DNA of 64,000 nucleotides, from NCBI GenBank assembly GCA_046329235.1, contig JAXLVA010000001.1:3224001-3288000 (forward strand), in the 5' to 3' direction. This stretch comes from JALONH01 sp046329235. GTDB taxonomy: Bacteria; Bacteroidota; Bacteroidia; Cytophagales; Cytophagaceae. How positions within the stretch are numbered: the first letter of the stretch is position 1; each line of letters opens with the position of its first letter. The translations under genes were made by a program, and so were the position numbers. Below are positions 14,781-23,431 of this stretch, piece by piece. The notes beneath the pieces are model-generated. The model saw only the letters and a program-made list of their open reading frames with translations. It was not told the DNA's origin and did no database searches.

Positions 14781-16378
14781 TTTTTTATCATTAAACCAAT
14801 AGCTAATACAATCAAACTTACGATACAGCTCATCCATCCGATGTAATCACCGTGACGAGTATAGAAGGTAGTGGTGTTATTGATGGGAAGTAAAGCGGAG
14901 CGAACATCCGGTGTCCAATACTTCGTTTCTTCCATGATATCGCCACGCGCATTGATAAATCCGGAGATACCTGTGTTGGCGGCACGTGCTACCGGCTTTC
15001 TATTTTCCACTGCACGTAAGCGTGCATAGTGCCAGTGTTGTATATGACCCGGAGTATTGCCCCACCATCCATCATTGGTGATGATGCCTATGATATCACT
15101 ACCTTGTAATACAAACTCACGAACGTAATCGCCGAAGATAGATTCATAACAAATCACCGGACTTACACCTACACTGTCAGCATTGAAGTAGGTGGTGGTG
15201 CAAGTATCATAACCTAAAGTACTCACAATGCCACCTAAGTTGGAGGTAAGACCTCCAAATATTTCCGGGTAAGGTAAACTCTCCACACCGGGTACAAGTT
15301 TCGATTTATGATACACATGATGTGCCGGTGTTCCATTTAAAGCGATGGCAGCATTGTAAGTATCATAATAATTGGTGTTATCAAACTCAGAAAGCTTTGC
15401 CGTAATACTACCTTTTTCTTCGCCGTAAAATTTATAAGAATCAATACCGGTAACGAGCATGATATTTTCTTTTCGAGCAAAAGAATCTAGTGAAAGAAGT
15501 AATTTCTGATGTTGGATAATATTTTCATCTACATAAATCGGAAGGGCCGTCTCCGGCCAAAGAACAATAGCAGAAGCAACACTTGGACGAGTTTCTTTTC
15601 TTAATCCTTGTTTAGTCAATTGTACTAAACGCTCCATTTGTTTTTCATCACTGATGTGATTGGGTGAACCTGCAAATTTTTCCGTATAAGGATCTATATT
15701 GGGTTGAACTACGACAACTTTTACAAGTTTACCATTAAAGGCATAAGTATAGTATAAACCAAATGAAACAATACAAGGTAATACAATGATAGCAGCAGCA
15801 TAAGAGATAGTTTTCTTCGAATAGTTTTTCAAAGCATGAAAAATCAATACACTCGAAACTAAAATCCATAAAGAACCTCCAAGTACTCCGGTGTATTCAT
15901 ACCATTGCACCAGATAAGGCATCTTAGCAAAACAGTTTCCTAAGGTTAACCAAGGCCAAGACAAATCCCAATTCAAATGCCAATATTCAAATGCCAAGTA
16001 GAAACTAACGAAAGCGATATAGCTTAATATTGTGTTCCCTTTTTTATATAGAATAATAAAAAATATAAAAGGAACAAGCATTAATAAGGCATTCACCAGT
16101 AAAGCAAAGATAGCACCGGCAGCTGTAGCGTTATAAATCCACCAAGTAGTAGTGATGTTCCATAGTGCAAGAATGATATAGATGTTAAGTGTTATTTTAA
16201 AGGTCGACTTCTTTTCCGCTAATAGTTTGTCAACCATGAACAATACCGGAACGAAGGCAAATAAGCTTAAGAAAGAAGCATGCACCGGAGGCCAACTTAG
16301 ATAAAGTAAAGAAACAGCACTAATGATAAAATATCCTATAGAGGATTGAACAAATTGTTGGTATATTCTTCCGGACAT
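14777..16378 (-). CDS. lnt: Apolipoprotein N-acyltransferase
   Basis: Lnt adds the third acyl chain to the N-terminal Cys of lipoproteins in the inner membrane. The 533-residue protein has several hydrophobic helices in the first about 210 residues, then a periplasmic nitrilase domain with the catalytic triad Glu276 (VLWPETALP), Lys358 (YHKSKLVPG) and Cys410 (CYESIFGD), and a final membrane helix. Length matches the family. It starts at ATG 16378, divergent from the MEKHLA gene, and is the first gene of a minus-strand run continuing into the phosphatase (ATGA overlap). Many lipoproteins encoded in this window would be its substrates. Confidence 0.95.
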   Translation of the reverse strand: MSGRIYQQFVQSSIGYFIISAVSLLYLSWPPVHASFLSLFAFVPVLFMVDKLLAEKKSTFKITLNIYIILALWNITTTWWIYNATAAGAIFALLVNALLMLVPFIFFIILYKKGNTILSYIAFVSFYLAFEYWHLNWDLSWPWLTLGNCFAKMPYLVQWYEYTGVLGGSLWILVSSVLIFHALKNYSKKTISYAAAIIVLPCIVSFGLYYTYAFNGKLVKVVVVQPNIDPYTEKFAGSPNHISDEKQMERLVQLTKQGLRKETRPSVASAIVLWPETALPIYVDENIIQHQKLLLSLDSFARKENIMLVTGIDSYKFYGEEKGSITAKLSEFDNTNYYDTYNAAIALNGTPAHHVYHKSKLVPGVESLPYPEIFGGLTSNLGGIVSTLGYDTCTTTYFNADSVGVSPVICYESIFGDYVREFVLQGSDIIGIITNDGWWGNTPGHIQHWHYARLRAVENRKPVARAANTGISGFINARGDIMEETKYWTPDVRSALLPINNTTTFYTRHGDYIGWMSCIVSLIVLAIGLMIKK

Positions 16379-16419
16379 GGTTACTTTGTAATTCAGTCCA
16401 ATTTAATAAAACAATTTCA

Positions 16420-16890
16420 ATGCAGAAATTAAATCCGTGGGAGAACAGCCGTATTCAAGAACATTCTCTTTTATTAATCAATAGTTATCAAAAAATAACA
16501 CAAGAAATTTTGTTCCCCGGAGTAACGGATGTAACTGAATTGGCTTATTTACTTTTCCATGCCCCTTATGTGGTAGTTTCTCATGGAACGGAAGCATCTC
16601 CAATATTCAATTATGGGAATTTGACTGCTTTGCAACAATGGAAAATTACTTGGGGTGAATTTACACAATTACCTTCTAAATATTCAGCCCCGGAGGTTAG
16701 TCAGGAAGAGCGCAATAATTTACTTCAACAAGCGGCGGAGAAGGGATATATCGATAATTATGAAGGTGTACGTATCGCTACAGACGGCTCTCTTTTCAAA
16801 ATCAAAAATGTATTGTTGTGGAACGTAGTAGATGAATCCGGTAACAATGTGGGACAGGCTGCCTTATTTAGAAATTGGAACATGTTGTGA
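16420..16890 (+). CDS. MEKHLA-domain protein (PAS-like)
   Basis: The 156-residue protein matches the MEKHLA family, a PAS-related sensor domain: a helical start (NSRIQEHSLLLINSYQKI), the FHAPYVVVSHGTEASPIFNYGN core, and the closing strands with IKNVLLWNVVDESGNNVGQAALF. It stands alone without an output domain, as in many bacteria, so a signalling partner would be elsewhere. It diverges from lnt with a 41-bp gap and overlaps the convergent thioredoxin-like gene by 27 nt at its 3' end. Ligand and partner are unknown. Confidence 0.8.
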   Translation: MQKLNPWENSRIQEHSLLLINSYQKITQEILFPGVTDVTELAYLLFHAPYVVVSHGTEASPIFNYGNLTALQQWKITWGEFTQLPSKYSAPEVSQEERNNLLQQAAEKGYIDNYEGVRIATDGSLFKIKNVLLWNVVDESGNNVGQAALFRNWNML

Positions 16891-17493
16891 TAAAGTAATT
16901 TTTAAAGAAGCTGCTATCTCATCCATCAGTGTTAAGTTTTTATCTTGGTTGTACCATTTAAAAACATCATTCACCATATCTTCTTTTTTGAAATCACCTT
17001 TCTTTTTGTAACTCATAACAATCTCTTGAGCTTCTATCGGACGTGGTCCCCAGTGGAACAATTCTTCTAAGTTGTCTTGACGCAGCACGACAAGAATAGG
17101 AATGGCTTTACCACCATTGGTTAAATAATGATTCATGACCTCCGGATGTTCATCTCGTAAAAACACTCGAAAGTCAATCAGTGGATTTTGCTTAGCTAAA
17201 GCTGCAATACCGGGGACACTATGTGCGGCATCACCACACCAAGGTTCGGTAATTAATATGAAATAAAGAGGAGTAGTGATGGATTGAACAAACTCTTTAA
17301 TAGAATCAGGAATCATAGTAACCTTATTCATTCGATTTGATCGAGTCAAATTCATTTTGGTGTATTCCACCATAGCAGGAGATTGATCAGGTCCCGTGGT
17401 AGCTTGACGTGCCACCAGATTTTCAAATAACTCTAAATAATCAGTATAAGTCATTCCTGACTTTATCAACTCGGCGGTGAATGAATAAGGCAT
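16864..17493 (-). CDS. Thioredoxin-like protein with a single-Cys WCGD active site
   Basis: The 209-residue protein has a helical N-terminal part and a thioredoxin fold around EPWCGDAAHSVPGIAALA, where the usual CxxC is reduced to one Cys (CGDA). It then has the cis-proline region KAIPILVVL. This is the Thioredoxin_9-type group common in Bacteroidota. With no second Cys it cannot act as an ordinary dithiol reductase; a monothiol or peroxidase-like role is possible. No signal peptide. A perfect 10-bp inverted repeat lies five bases upstream of its ATG. It overlaps the MEKHLA gene tail-to-tail. Confidence 0.82.
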   Translation of the reverse strand: MPYSFTAELIKSGMTYTDYLELFENLVARQATTGPDQSPAMVEYTKMNLTRSNRMNKVTMIPDSIKEFVQSITTPLYFILITEPWCGDAAHSVPGIAALAKQNPLIDFRVFLRDEHPEVMNHYLTNGGKAIPILVVLRQDNLEELFHWGPRPIEAQEIVMSYKKKGDFKKEDMVNDVFKWYNQDKNLTLMDEIAASLKITLSQHVPISK

Positions 17494-17497
17494 AATA

Positions 17498-17524
17498 TCT
17501 AATGTATATACTTAATACATTAGA
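17498..17524. promoter_or_regulatory. Perfect 10-bp dyad immediately upstream of the thioredoxin-like start
   Basis: The arms TCTAATGTAT (17498-17507) and ATACATTAGA (17515-17524) are exact reverse complements separated by 7 bp. The dyad is 4 bp from the start codon at 17493, in the 61-bp gap after the RNA methyltransferase gene. There is no T tract in the minus direction, so it is not a normal terminator. An operator or a translation-controlling hairpin is the likely reading. Confidence 0.45.
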
Positions 17525-17554
17525 AATCTTCAAAAAATTCCCTTGAAGGTAAAA

Positions 17555-18736
17555 TTATTCTCTAACCTTCACTACTTTTTTACCTTCGTATAATTCGAAT
17601 TCTAATAATCGACATTCGATACGAGCATTGTGGAAGACAATTTTTTTGGATGTCCGTAATCCAATATTTTTTGCCAATTCCATATTACCGGTGAAAACAT
17701 AACCGGTATAGCCGGTCCCTTTTTTCTTGAAGAAGTCGCCTATCTCTTTATATATTTCCATTAACTTTTCTTCTTCACCTAAGCGCTCACCATATTCAGG
17801 GTTCATGATGATAATACCTCCGTTTCCTCTAGGTCTCGGTACAGCTACTTGACGGAAATCTTGAACAGAAAATTCGATTAAATTCTCTACTCCAGCTTTC
17901 TTCGCATTTTCTTTGGCCGCTTGAATCGCTTCTTCGGAAATATCTGATGCTAAAATTGAAAAAGGTAAACGAGGAATCATGTATTTCAATGCTTGGTCTT
18001 TCATTTCGTACCAGTTACGAATTTCAAAACCTTTGATGTGCATGAATCCATAATTGCGACGTATATGTCCGTTTGGCTTGCCGGAAGCAATTAATGCTGC
18101 TTCAATCGCTAGCGTACCACTACCACACATAGGATTGATAAAGTGTGATACTTGATCCCACTTCGTAGACATAATCACAGCTGCCGCTAAAGTTTCAATC
18201 ATGGGTGCTTTCCAAGGATGGATGCGGTAACCGTGTTTGGTAATAGGTTCGCCGGATAAGTCAAGATAGATCGCCACCTCCGATTGTTTCCAGAACAAGA
18301 ACAATACTGCTTTATCTTTATCGCCGCCCGTGTTAGGGCGTTTGCCTGTAAGTTTATTGAAATAATCTACGATACCATCTTTACATTTCTGATTCGCAAA
18401 ACGAGAATCTTTGATAGTGTCGTTTTGTACATAAGACTCAATGCTAAAGTAAGACTGAACGGTAAAGTATTTATCCCATTCAATTCCACTTACTACTTTA
18501 TACATTTCGTCGGGATTGTTCGCTTGACCACTTCCTACCAGATACAATACCTTACTCGCTGTGCGTAAGTACATACATAAGCGCATACCGTCTGTGCCGG
18601 TTCCTTTAACTTGAATGCCGGAAGGTGAACTTTGTAAGATGGTATAACCTAATCTGATAATTTCCTTTTCTGTGATTTCCTTAATATCAGGGGCACAGGT
18701 AATTAGTAGAGTAGATTCGGTTTGAAAGATGGACAT
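17555..18736 (-). CDS. THUMP-domain class I RNA methyltransferase (RlmL-like)
   Basis: The 393-residue protein has an N-terminal ferredoxin-like/THUMP region (about 1-160) and a C-terminal Rossmann methyltransferase with INPMCGSGTLAIEAAL as SAM-binding region and IMNPEYGERLG as the catalytic NPPY-like motif of N2-guanine methyltransferases. It corresponds to the N-terminal half of E. coli RlmKL (23S rRNA m2G2445) and to Bacteroidota orthologues of normal length. It faces away from the DUF983 gene and precedes the thioredoxin-like gene by 61 bp. Target position inferred from the family. Confidence 0.9.
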   Translation of the reverse strand: MSIFQTESTLLITCAPDIKEITEKEIIRLGYTILQSSPSGIQVKGTGTDGMRLCMYLRTASKVLYLVGSGQANNPDEMYKVVSGIEWDKYFTVQSYFSIESYVQNDTIKDSRFANQKCKDGIVDYFNKLTGKRPNTGGDKDKAVLFLFWKQSEVAIYLDLSGEPITKHGYRIHPWKAPMIETLAAAVIMSTKWDQVSHFINPMCGSGTLAIEAALIASGKPNGHIRRNYGFMHIKGFEIRNWYEMKDQALKYMIPRLPFSILASDISEEAIQAAKENAKKAGVENLIEFSVQDFRQVAVPRPRGNGGIIIMNPEYGERLGEEEKLMEIYKEIGDFFKKKGTGYTGYVFTGNMELAKNIGLRTSKKIVFHNARIECRLLEFELYEGKKVVKVRE

Positions 18737-18832
18737 GAGAACTATAATTTCAACAAAGATACGAATAAGTTTTTAATCGAACTTTAGTAGTAAGATTCTT
18801 GTATATTTGAGTAGAATAATAACAATAAGTAT

Positions 18833-19225
18833 ATGTTTGGTTGGACTTTAGCTGTTGCTCGATTGAAATGTCCTCAATGCCGTAAAGGGGATATCTATAT
18901 TAAGAAAAATTTATTTGCGATTAAGGATGGTCACAAGATGAACAAGCAATGTTCACATTGTGAACTAGAGTTTGAGCCGGAGCCGGGTTATTATTACGGA
19001 GCTATGTATGTCAGCTATATGTTGAATGTGGCTTTCTTTTTACCTATGTTCTTGGTCTATGCTATTTGGTTGAAAGATATGGACCTCGTAGATCCGTTAT
19101 ATTATTTTGCTGCCATCGTAATTACGTTGTTAGCATTTTCTCCATATTTCTTCCGACTATCCCGAGCTTTATATCTCGCCTTTTTTGTAAGGTATGATAA
19201 AGAAAAAGCGAAGAAGTTGAAGTAG
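18833..19225 (+). CDS. DUF983-family membrane protein
   Basis: The 130-residue protein begins with a zinc-ribbon-like segment, LKCPQCRKGDIY and then CSHCELEFEPEPGYYYGAMYVSY, and continues with two hydrophobic helices and a basic tail (RYDKEKAKKLK). This is the DUF983 layout, of unknown biochemical function, found in many Bacteroidota and alphaproteobacteria. It is a single gene facing into a repeat-containing intergenic region and divergent from the RNA methyltransferase. Confidence 0.88.
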   Translation: MFGWTLAVARLKCPQCRKGDIYIKKNLFAIKDGHKMNKQCSHCELEFEPEPGYYYGAMYVSYMLNVAFFLPMFLVYAIWLKDMDLVDPLYYFAAIVITLLAFSPYFFRLSRALYLAFFVRYDKEKAKKLK

Positions 19226-19535
19226 GCAAACTTTATCCCAGGTTGTGTCAACGACCAACCTCTTGCAATTTCAAACCCCAAGAAGTGAATTAGTTTAATT
19301 ATAATGTCACCCCTTCGGGGTTTTCTCGTTTTAAAATGGATAATATGTTTTTCTATTAGAATTTCATCCCTTCGGGATTATGAAAAAATAATTCATACAG
19401 ATATTGATTAATAACAAATTCTTTTTCATTTATAAAGCTGTGTTTTTCTCTATTAAATAAACCAACCCCGAAGGGGTGATATTAATTGCCAAATTTGTAG
19501 TAAATCATTAAATTGAGGTAGAACCGTTTGATATC
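19226..19535. repeat. 310-bp gene-free stretch with three short GC palindromes
   Basis: No gene is visible. The stretch holds ACCCC-TTC-GGGGT at 19309-19321, a variant ATCCC-TTC-GGGAT at 19366-19378, and the same element in the opposite orientation (ACCCC-GAA-GGGGT) at 19465-19477. The same palindrome recurs around 29672-29743 and 30702-30773, so it is a dispersed REP-like element, standing out from AT-rich surroundings. Confidence 0.7.
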
Positions 19536-20042
19536 ATGAGAATCATTTTACTATATATTTTATTTCTACCTTTTATTGGGTTTTCTCAGATTCAATATAG
19601 TGCAATGATTGATATTACTTATTTGGGAGAAATTGAAATATATGATAATCCGGGAGGAAGTGTTGTTAAGAAAATGAGAAACGATTCTATTAATGAAGAC
19701 TTTCTATATCTAAATATTCTACAGCAAACGCCTACTCATTTCTATGTTTTTATTTCATATTCTGTCCAAAAGGATTCAATTACCGGGTGGATAAAGAAGG
19801 AAAATTACATAGGAGCTTATATTAAGAATGACAAGTATCCAATGGATTTGATTTTATATAATCGTTGCATAAATTCTGAAAAAACTAAAGTAGTATATAG
19901 CGATTGGACTCCTGCATTTTTGACTATTGATAAATATCATAATGGATGGTTATATGTCACTAATACTCAGAATGGCAAAAAAATAAAGGGGTGGATTCAA
20001 ACCGAAGGGTTATGTGCAAATCCATATTCAACGTGTAGTTAA
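19536..20042 (+). CDS. Secreted SH3-like hypothetical protein
   Basis: A signal peptide (MRIILLYILFLPFIGFSQ) is followed by about 150 residues with two SH3-like motifs: LGEIEIYDNPGGSVVKKM with DSITGWIKKENYIGAY, and later YHNGWLYVTN with KIKGWIQTEGLC. The latter ends in two nearby Cys (CANPYSTC). Bacterial SH3 domains bind cell wall or proteins; the ligand is not known here. It starts after the palindrome cluster and is followed by the alpha/beta hydrolase gene after 11 nt, suggesting an operon of small accessory genes running to 21561. Confidence 0.72.
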   Translation: MRIILLYILFLPFIGFSQIQYSAMIDITYLGEIEIYDNPGGSVVKKMRNDSINEDFLYLNILQQTPTHFYVFISYSVQKDSITGWIKKENYIGAYIKNDKYPMDLILYNRCINSEKTKVVYSDWTPAFLTIDKYHNGWLYVTNTQNGKKIKGWIQTEGLCANPYSTCS

Positions 20043-20053
20043 TATTTCTTAAC

Positions 20054-20698
20054 TTGGAAAAACAGCTCTACATATTTAGTGGTTTAGGTGCAGATGAAAG
20101 AGTCTTTCAACGAATTGATTTTTCAGAATACTCGATTAAGCACATACAATGGGAGGCTCCTGTGGAGAAAGAGTCTATAGAAGAGTATGCGGCACGTTTG
20201 TTAAATCAAATAACAACGCCCAATCCAATTTTGCTTGGAATATCTTTTGGTGGGATGATGGCAGTAGAAATAGCTAAACAAATTGAAGTGAAAAAAGTAA
20301 TTGTTATTTCTTCTGTTAAAATTAGAAAAGAACTTCCTCTTTGTTTTCGCTTAGCCGGGATGGTTAGATTACATTTTCTTTTTCCATATCGATTAATGAA
20401 AAAATCTAATCGTATGACCAACTGGTTTTTCGGTATTGATTCAAGAATAGACGAACATTTACTCAAGCAAATATTAACAGATACCGATATATTTTTTTTG
20501 AAATGGGCGATAGATAAAATCGTTCGTTGGAATAATAAAACTATACCGGAGAACATCTTTCATATTCATGGTTCCAATGATAAAATATTCCCTTTTGATA
20601 ATGTAAAAATGGATGCCATCATTCATGAAGGTGGACATTTTATGATTATGAATAAAGCGGAAGAGGTGAATGAAATTTTGAAAAGAGAATTGAATTGA
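20054..20698 (+). CDS. Alpha/beta hydrolase with TTG start
   Basis: The 214-residue protein has the nucleophile elbow GISFGG (Ser in GxSxG), a late Asp in HIHGSNDKIFP and the catalytic His in EGGHFMI, so the Ser-Asp-His triad is complete. No ATG fits before the conserved GLGADERVF region, so the TTG at 20054, 11 nt after the previous stop, is the likely start. No signal peptide; probably cytoplasmic. Substrate unknown. Confidence 0.82.
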   Translation: MEKQLYIFSGLGADERVFQRIDFSEYSIKHIQWEAPVEKESIEEYAARLLNQITTPNPILLGISFGGMMAVEIAKQIEVKKVIVISSVKIRKELPLCFRLAGMVRLHFLFPYRLMKKSNRMTNWFFGIDSRIDEHLLKQILTDTDIFFLKWAIDKIVRWNNKTIPENIFHIHGSNDKIFPFDNVKMDAIIHEGGHFMIMNKAEEVNEILKRELN

Positions 20699-20710
20699 TA
20701 GAGAATTTTT

Positions 20711-21031
20711 ATGCAAACATGGCAACCATTAACTTTAACAGAACTCAATAATATTATCCATAGAGAAGAGAAGTTGTTGGTAGCAGATTTAAATGATTTT
20801 TGGCATCGCATTAAAATATCTCCTGAAAAGTGGAAAGAAGAGGAATACGGTAAAGAGGGGGGTGGTTTTTGGGTAGTTGCTATCTATAAGCATAAAGTTA
20901 TTTGGTATAATGATATTGAAGAAGGTTTTAATATATCCGATTATAAAATACTTGGTCAAATTGAGGCGTATGCTTGTGAACAAGATGAATTAAGATGGGC
21001 GGTAAGGAAGTTGTCTGAAATGGTAAAATGA
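20711..21031 (+). CDS. Hypothetical 106-residue protein
   Basis: A small soluble protein with a helical start (LTLTELNNIIHREE), an aromatic core (GGGFWVVAIYKHKVIWYNDIEEGF) and a helical end with a Cys (IEAYACEQDELRWAV). I recall similar stand-alone proteins in Bacteroidota but no function. It starts 12 nt after the hydrolase gene and its TGA overlaps the ATG of the downstream lipoprotein gene (ATGA), so it is within the same operon. Confidence 0.72.
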   Translation: MQTWQPLTLTELNNIIHREEKLLVADLNDFWHRIKISPEKWKEEEYGKEGGGFWVVAIYKHKVIWYNDIEEGFNISDYKILGQIEAYACEQDELRWAVRKLSEMVK

Positions 21032-21561
21032 TGAAATATTTAATTCCATTGATAAGTATTTGCAGTTTTCTTTTGTCTTGCTCGCCAAAAGAAAAGAGTC
21101 GTCGACTCGTTTTTGAACACTTAGATGTAATCACAGATAGTTCAGAGCTTAATCAAATAATTTTGTCTTCTCATCTGAGAGATACTTGTAAACTCACTTT
21201 TAACTATTCGTATAAAGATGGTGAAGATTTAGGGTATATAATCAAAGAAGATAATATTGGTCCGTATATCGCATATCTATACTATAAGACTCAGCAAAAA
21301 TCAATCATTATTGATTCTGTTCCCTTGTCTTATTGTCACGACTTTTCCTATATAGGTGGTGGTATTTTCCGAAATTATAAATCTACAGTAGGAAGTAGTG
21401 ATTATTATATGGTAAAAAATGATAGTGTTTTTTTAATTAGAAATATTGATGAAGGTTGTGATCTAAAGATGGCGAATCATTTTGTCATTTTAAACTGTGA
21501 TGATGGTCAACGAAAATTACCAACTCAACTTTTCATGATACTGCCATCTGAAGAAAAATAA
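21028..21561 (+). CDS. Hypothetical lipoprotein, 177 residues
   Basis: The N-terminus MMKYLIPLISICSFLLSC carries a lipobox ending in Cys18. The rest is a beta-rich domain with many Tyr, Ser and Asp (YKDGEDLGYIIKEDN, then FSYIGGGIFRNYKS) and no recognised family. The start overlaps the stop of the preceding gene by 4 nt. It is the last gene of the 19536-21561 run and ends at a strong bidirectional terminator. Confidence 0.75.
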   Translation: MMKYLIPLISICSFLLSCSPKEKSRRLVFEHLDVITDSSELNQIILSSHLRDTCKLTFNYSYKDGEDLGYIIKEDNIGPYIAYLYYKTQQKSIIIDSVPLSYCHDFSYIGGGIFRNYKSTVGSSDYYMVKNDSVFLIRNIDEGCDLKMANHFVILNCDDGQRKLPTQLFMILPSEEK

Positions 21562-21578
21562 AATTTAAAACCATTAAC

Positions 21579-21610
21579 AAAAAAGCCCCAATTTTAATCG
21601 GGGCTTTTTT
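21579..21610. terminator. Bidirectional intrinsic terminator
   Basis: An AAAAAAGCCCC arm and a GGGGCTTTTTT arm enclose a 10-base AT-rich loop. It lies between the convergent lipoprotein gene and pheS, with T tracts in both directions, so it can end both. Confidence 0.88.
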
Positions 21611-21611
21611 A

Positions 21612-22640
21612 TTAATGAATATGTTTGAACTGTCGTAAGAAACGAACATCGTTCTCTGTGAACAATCGCAAATCTTTGATTTGATATTTTAACATCGTGA
21701 TACGTTCAACACCCATACCAAAAGCAAAGCCGCTATATTTTTTAGGATCGATTCCACTATTTTGTAATACGTTCGGGTCTACCATACCGGCACCACCTAT
21801 TTCTACCCAACCACTGTACTTACAAACGTTACACCCTTTACCATTACAGATAAAACAACTTACGTCGATCTCTGCACTAGGCTCTGTGAAAGGGAAGTAC
21901 GACGGACGAAAACGAATTTGTGTTTCTTGTCCGAATAACTCTTTTGCGAAGTGATATAAGGTATTTTTTAAATCAGCAAAGCTGACACTTTTATCTATAT
22001 ACAATCCTTCTATCTGATGGAACATACAATGCGCACGCGCAGAGATTGCTTCATTACGATATACTCGTCCCGGTGAAATCGTACGAATAGGAGGTTTTTC
22101 ATTCTCCATCACACGTACTTGCACACTAGAGGTATGTGTACGTAAAACGATATCCGGATTTTTTTCAATGAAGAAAGTATCTTGCATTTCACGCGCCGGA
22201 TGGTTTTCCGGAAAGTTCAATGCAGAGAAGTTATGCCAGTCATCTTCAATCTCCGGACCTTCAGATAAGTTAAAGCCCATACGTTCGAACACTTCCACAA
22301 TGTGATCGTGAACTACGGAGATAGGATGTTTACCACCTAACTGATTTGGTATCACCGGTAGAGTCACATCAATTTGACGGGATGGGTTATTGCTCGCACC
22401 CGACTTCTCTAACTTTTCTTGTAATTGGTCGAAGCGCTCTTGAGCAGCAACTTTTAATTTATTTAATTCTTGTCCTACGCTTTTCTTTAACTCAGGAGCA
22501 ACTGTTTTAAAATCATCAAACAAGGTGGTGATTTCACCTTTACGACTTAAAAATTCTAAACGGAACTCTTCCAAATGTTCTTTGGTCTCGATCTTAAATT
22601 CCGAAATACGTTCCGATATGGATTTGATTTTCTCTAACAT
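21612..22640 (-). CDS. pheS: Phenylalanyl-tRNA synthetase alpha subunit
   Basis: PheS forms the alpha2beta2 enzyme that charges tRNA-Phe. I take ATG 22640 (MLEKIKSISERI, 342 residues) rather than the TTG nine bases upstream. The N-terminal coiled coil (about 1-100) is followed by the class II core: GPEIEDDWHNFSALNFP, the motif 2 region VYRNEAISARAHCMFHQIEG, and motif 3 near GFAFGMGVERITML. A Cys-rich insert (CFICNGKGCNVCKYSG) may bind zinc, as in other PheS proteins of this type. pheT is not in the window. It is divergent from ccmB. Confidence 0.97.
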   Translation of the reverse strand: MLEKIKSISERISEFKIETKEHLEEFRLEFLSRKGEITTLFDDFKTVAPELKKSVGQELNKLKVAAQERFDQLQEKLEKSGASNNPSRQIDVTLPVIPNQLGGKHPISVVHDHIVEVFERMGFNLSEGPEIEDDWHNFSALNFPENHPAREMQDTFFIEKNPDIVLRTHTSSVQVRVMENEKPPIRTISPGRVYRNEAISARAHCMFHQIEGLYIDKSVSFADLKNTLYHFAKELFGQETQIRFRPSYFPFTEPSAEIDVSCFICNGKGCNVCKYSGWVEIGGAGMVDPNVLQNSGIDPKKYSGFAFGMGVERITMLKYQIKDLRLFTENDVRFLRQFKHIH

Positions 22641-22693
22641 GGGATGCAAAAATACTAAAAACGGAGTAACTTGCTAGGAAATATCCGAAGTGG

Positions 22694-23365
22694 ATGATGA
22701 TCCTACGACAAATATACTTACTTCTTCAAAAGGAATTTACATTAGAATTTCGCCTAAAGTACATGATTCAGGCGATTTTGATCTATCTGATTGGGGCTGT
22801 TTTAGTTACATATTACGCTTTTTACGGAAAATCAGGGGATTTAAGTCCGTCTACCTGGAATGCCTTATTCTGGATTTTAATCCTGTTTTCGTCCATCAAT
22901 GCTGCTTCCAGAAGTTTTTTACTGGAAAGAAATGAGCGTTTCAACTACTATTATTTCACTGTTCACCCGGCTGCTGTCATCCTTTCCAAGCAATTATACA
23001 ACTTTATATTATTGACAATCATGACGTTAATAGGCTTGGCGGCCTATGTTTTGTTCATGGGGAATAAAGCCGAAGATTTATTAATGTATGTCTTTATACT
23101 GCTGGTGGGGACGGCTACGCTTTCAGCTGCGCTAACGTTAATCGCCGGAATTGCTGCGCAAACCAAGCACAGCATGACCTTGATGGCTATTCTAAGTTTC
23201 CCTATTGTGCTGCCGGTGTTGATGTTATTGATTCGTGTGTCCAAACAAGCTATCGACGGACTTGACCGCAGCGTGATGTGGGACGATATTATGCTAATAT
23301 CAGCGATTAAACTGATTTTAATCGGGGTATCTTTTCTATTATTTCCGTACCTTTGGAAGAACTAA
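22694..23365 (+). CDS. ccmB: Haem exporter permease subunit CcmB
   Basis: The 223-residue protein starts MMILRQIYLLLQKEFTLEFR, the characteristic cytoplasmic opening of CcmB, and has six hydrophobic segments. CcmB is the membrane partner of the ATPase CcmA, which is not in this window, in the complex that releases haem-CcmE for cytochrome c maturation. The next gene, ccmC, follows after 66 bp that contain a stable hairpin, so expression of the two may be uncoupled. It diverges from pheS with a 53-bp gap. Confidence 0.9.
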   Translation: MMILRQIYLLLQKEFTLEFRLKYMIQAILIYLIGAVLVTYYAFYGKSGDLSPSTWNALFWILILFSSINAASRSFLLERNERFNYYYFTVHPAAVILSKQLYNFILLTIMTLIGLAAYVLFMGNKAEDLLMYVFILLVGTATLSAALTLIAGIAAQTKHSMTLMAILSFPIVLPVLMLLIRVSKQAIDGLDRSVMWDDIMLISAIKLILIGVSFLLFPYLWKN

Positions 23366-23387
23366 TAAGCCTTCGGGTATTATCATA

Positions 23388-23415
23388 AAAACAGTTTCAG
23401 ACGTGAAGCTGTTTT
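23388..23415. terminator. Intercistronic hairpin between ccmB and ccmC
   Basis: A 12-bp stem (AAAACAGTTTCA pairing with TGAAGCTGTTTT, one G-T pair) closes a GACG loop. The 3' arm ends in TTTTATCTT, a moderate T tract. It could be a weak terminator or an attenuator or processing site inside the ccm cluster. Confidence 0.5.
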
Positions 23416-23431
23416 ATCTTCAAAATTAACT

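Noticed and set aside
20206..20811. Minus-strand frames opposite the alpha/beta hydrolase
   Set aside because: The plus-strand protein has a complete catalytic triad; the opposite frames are shadows.
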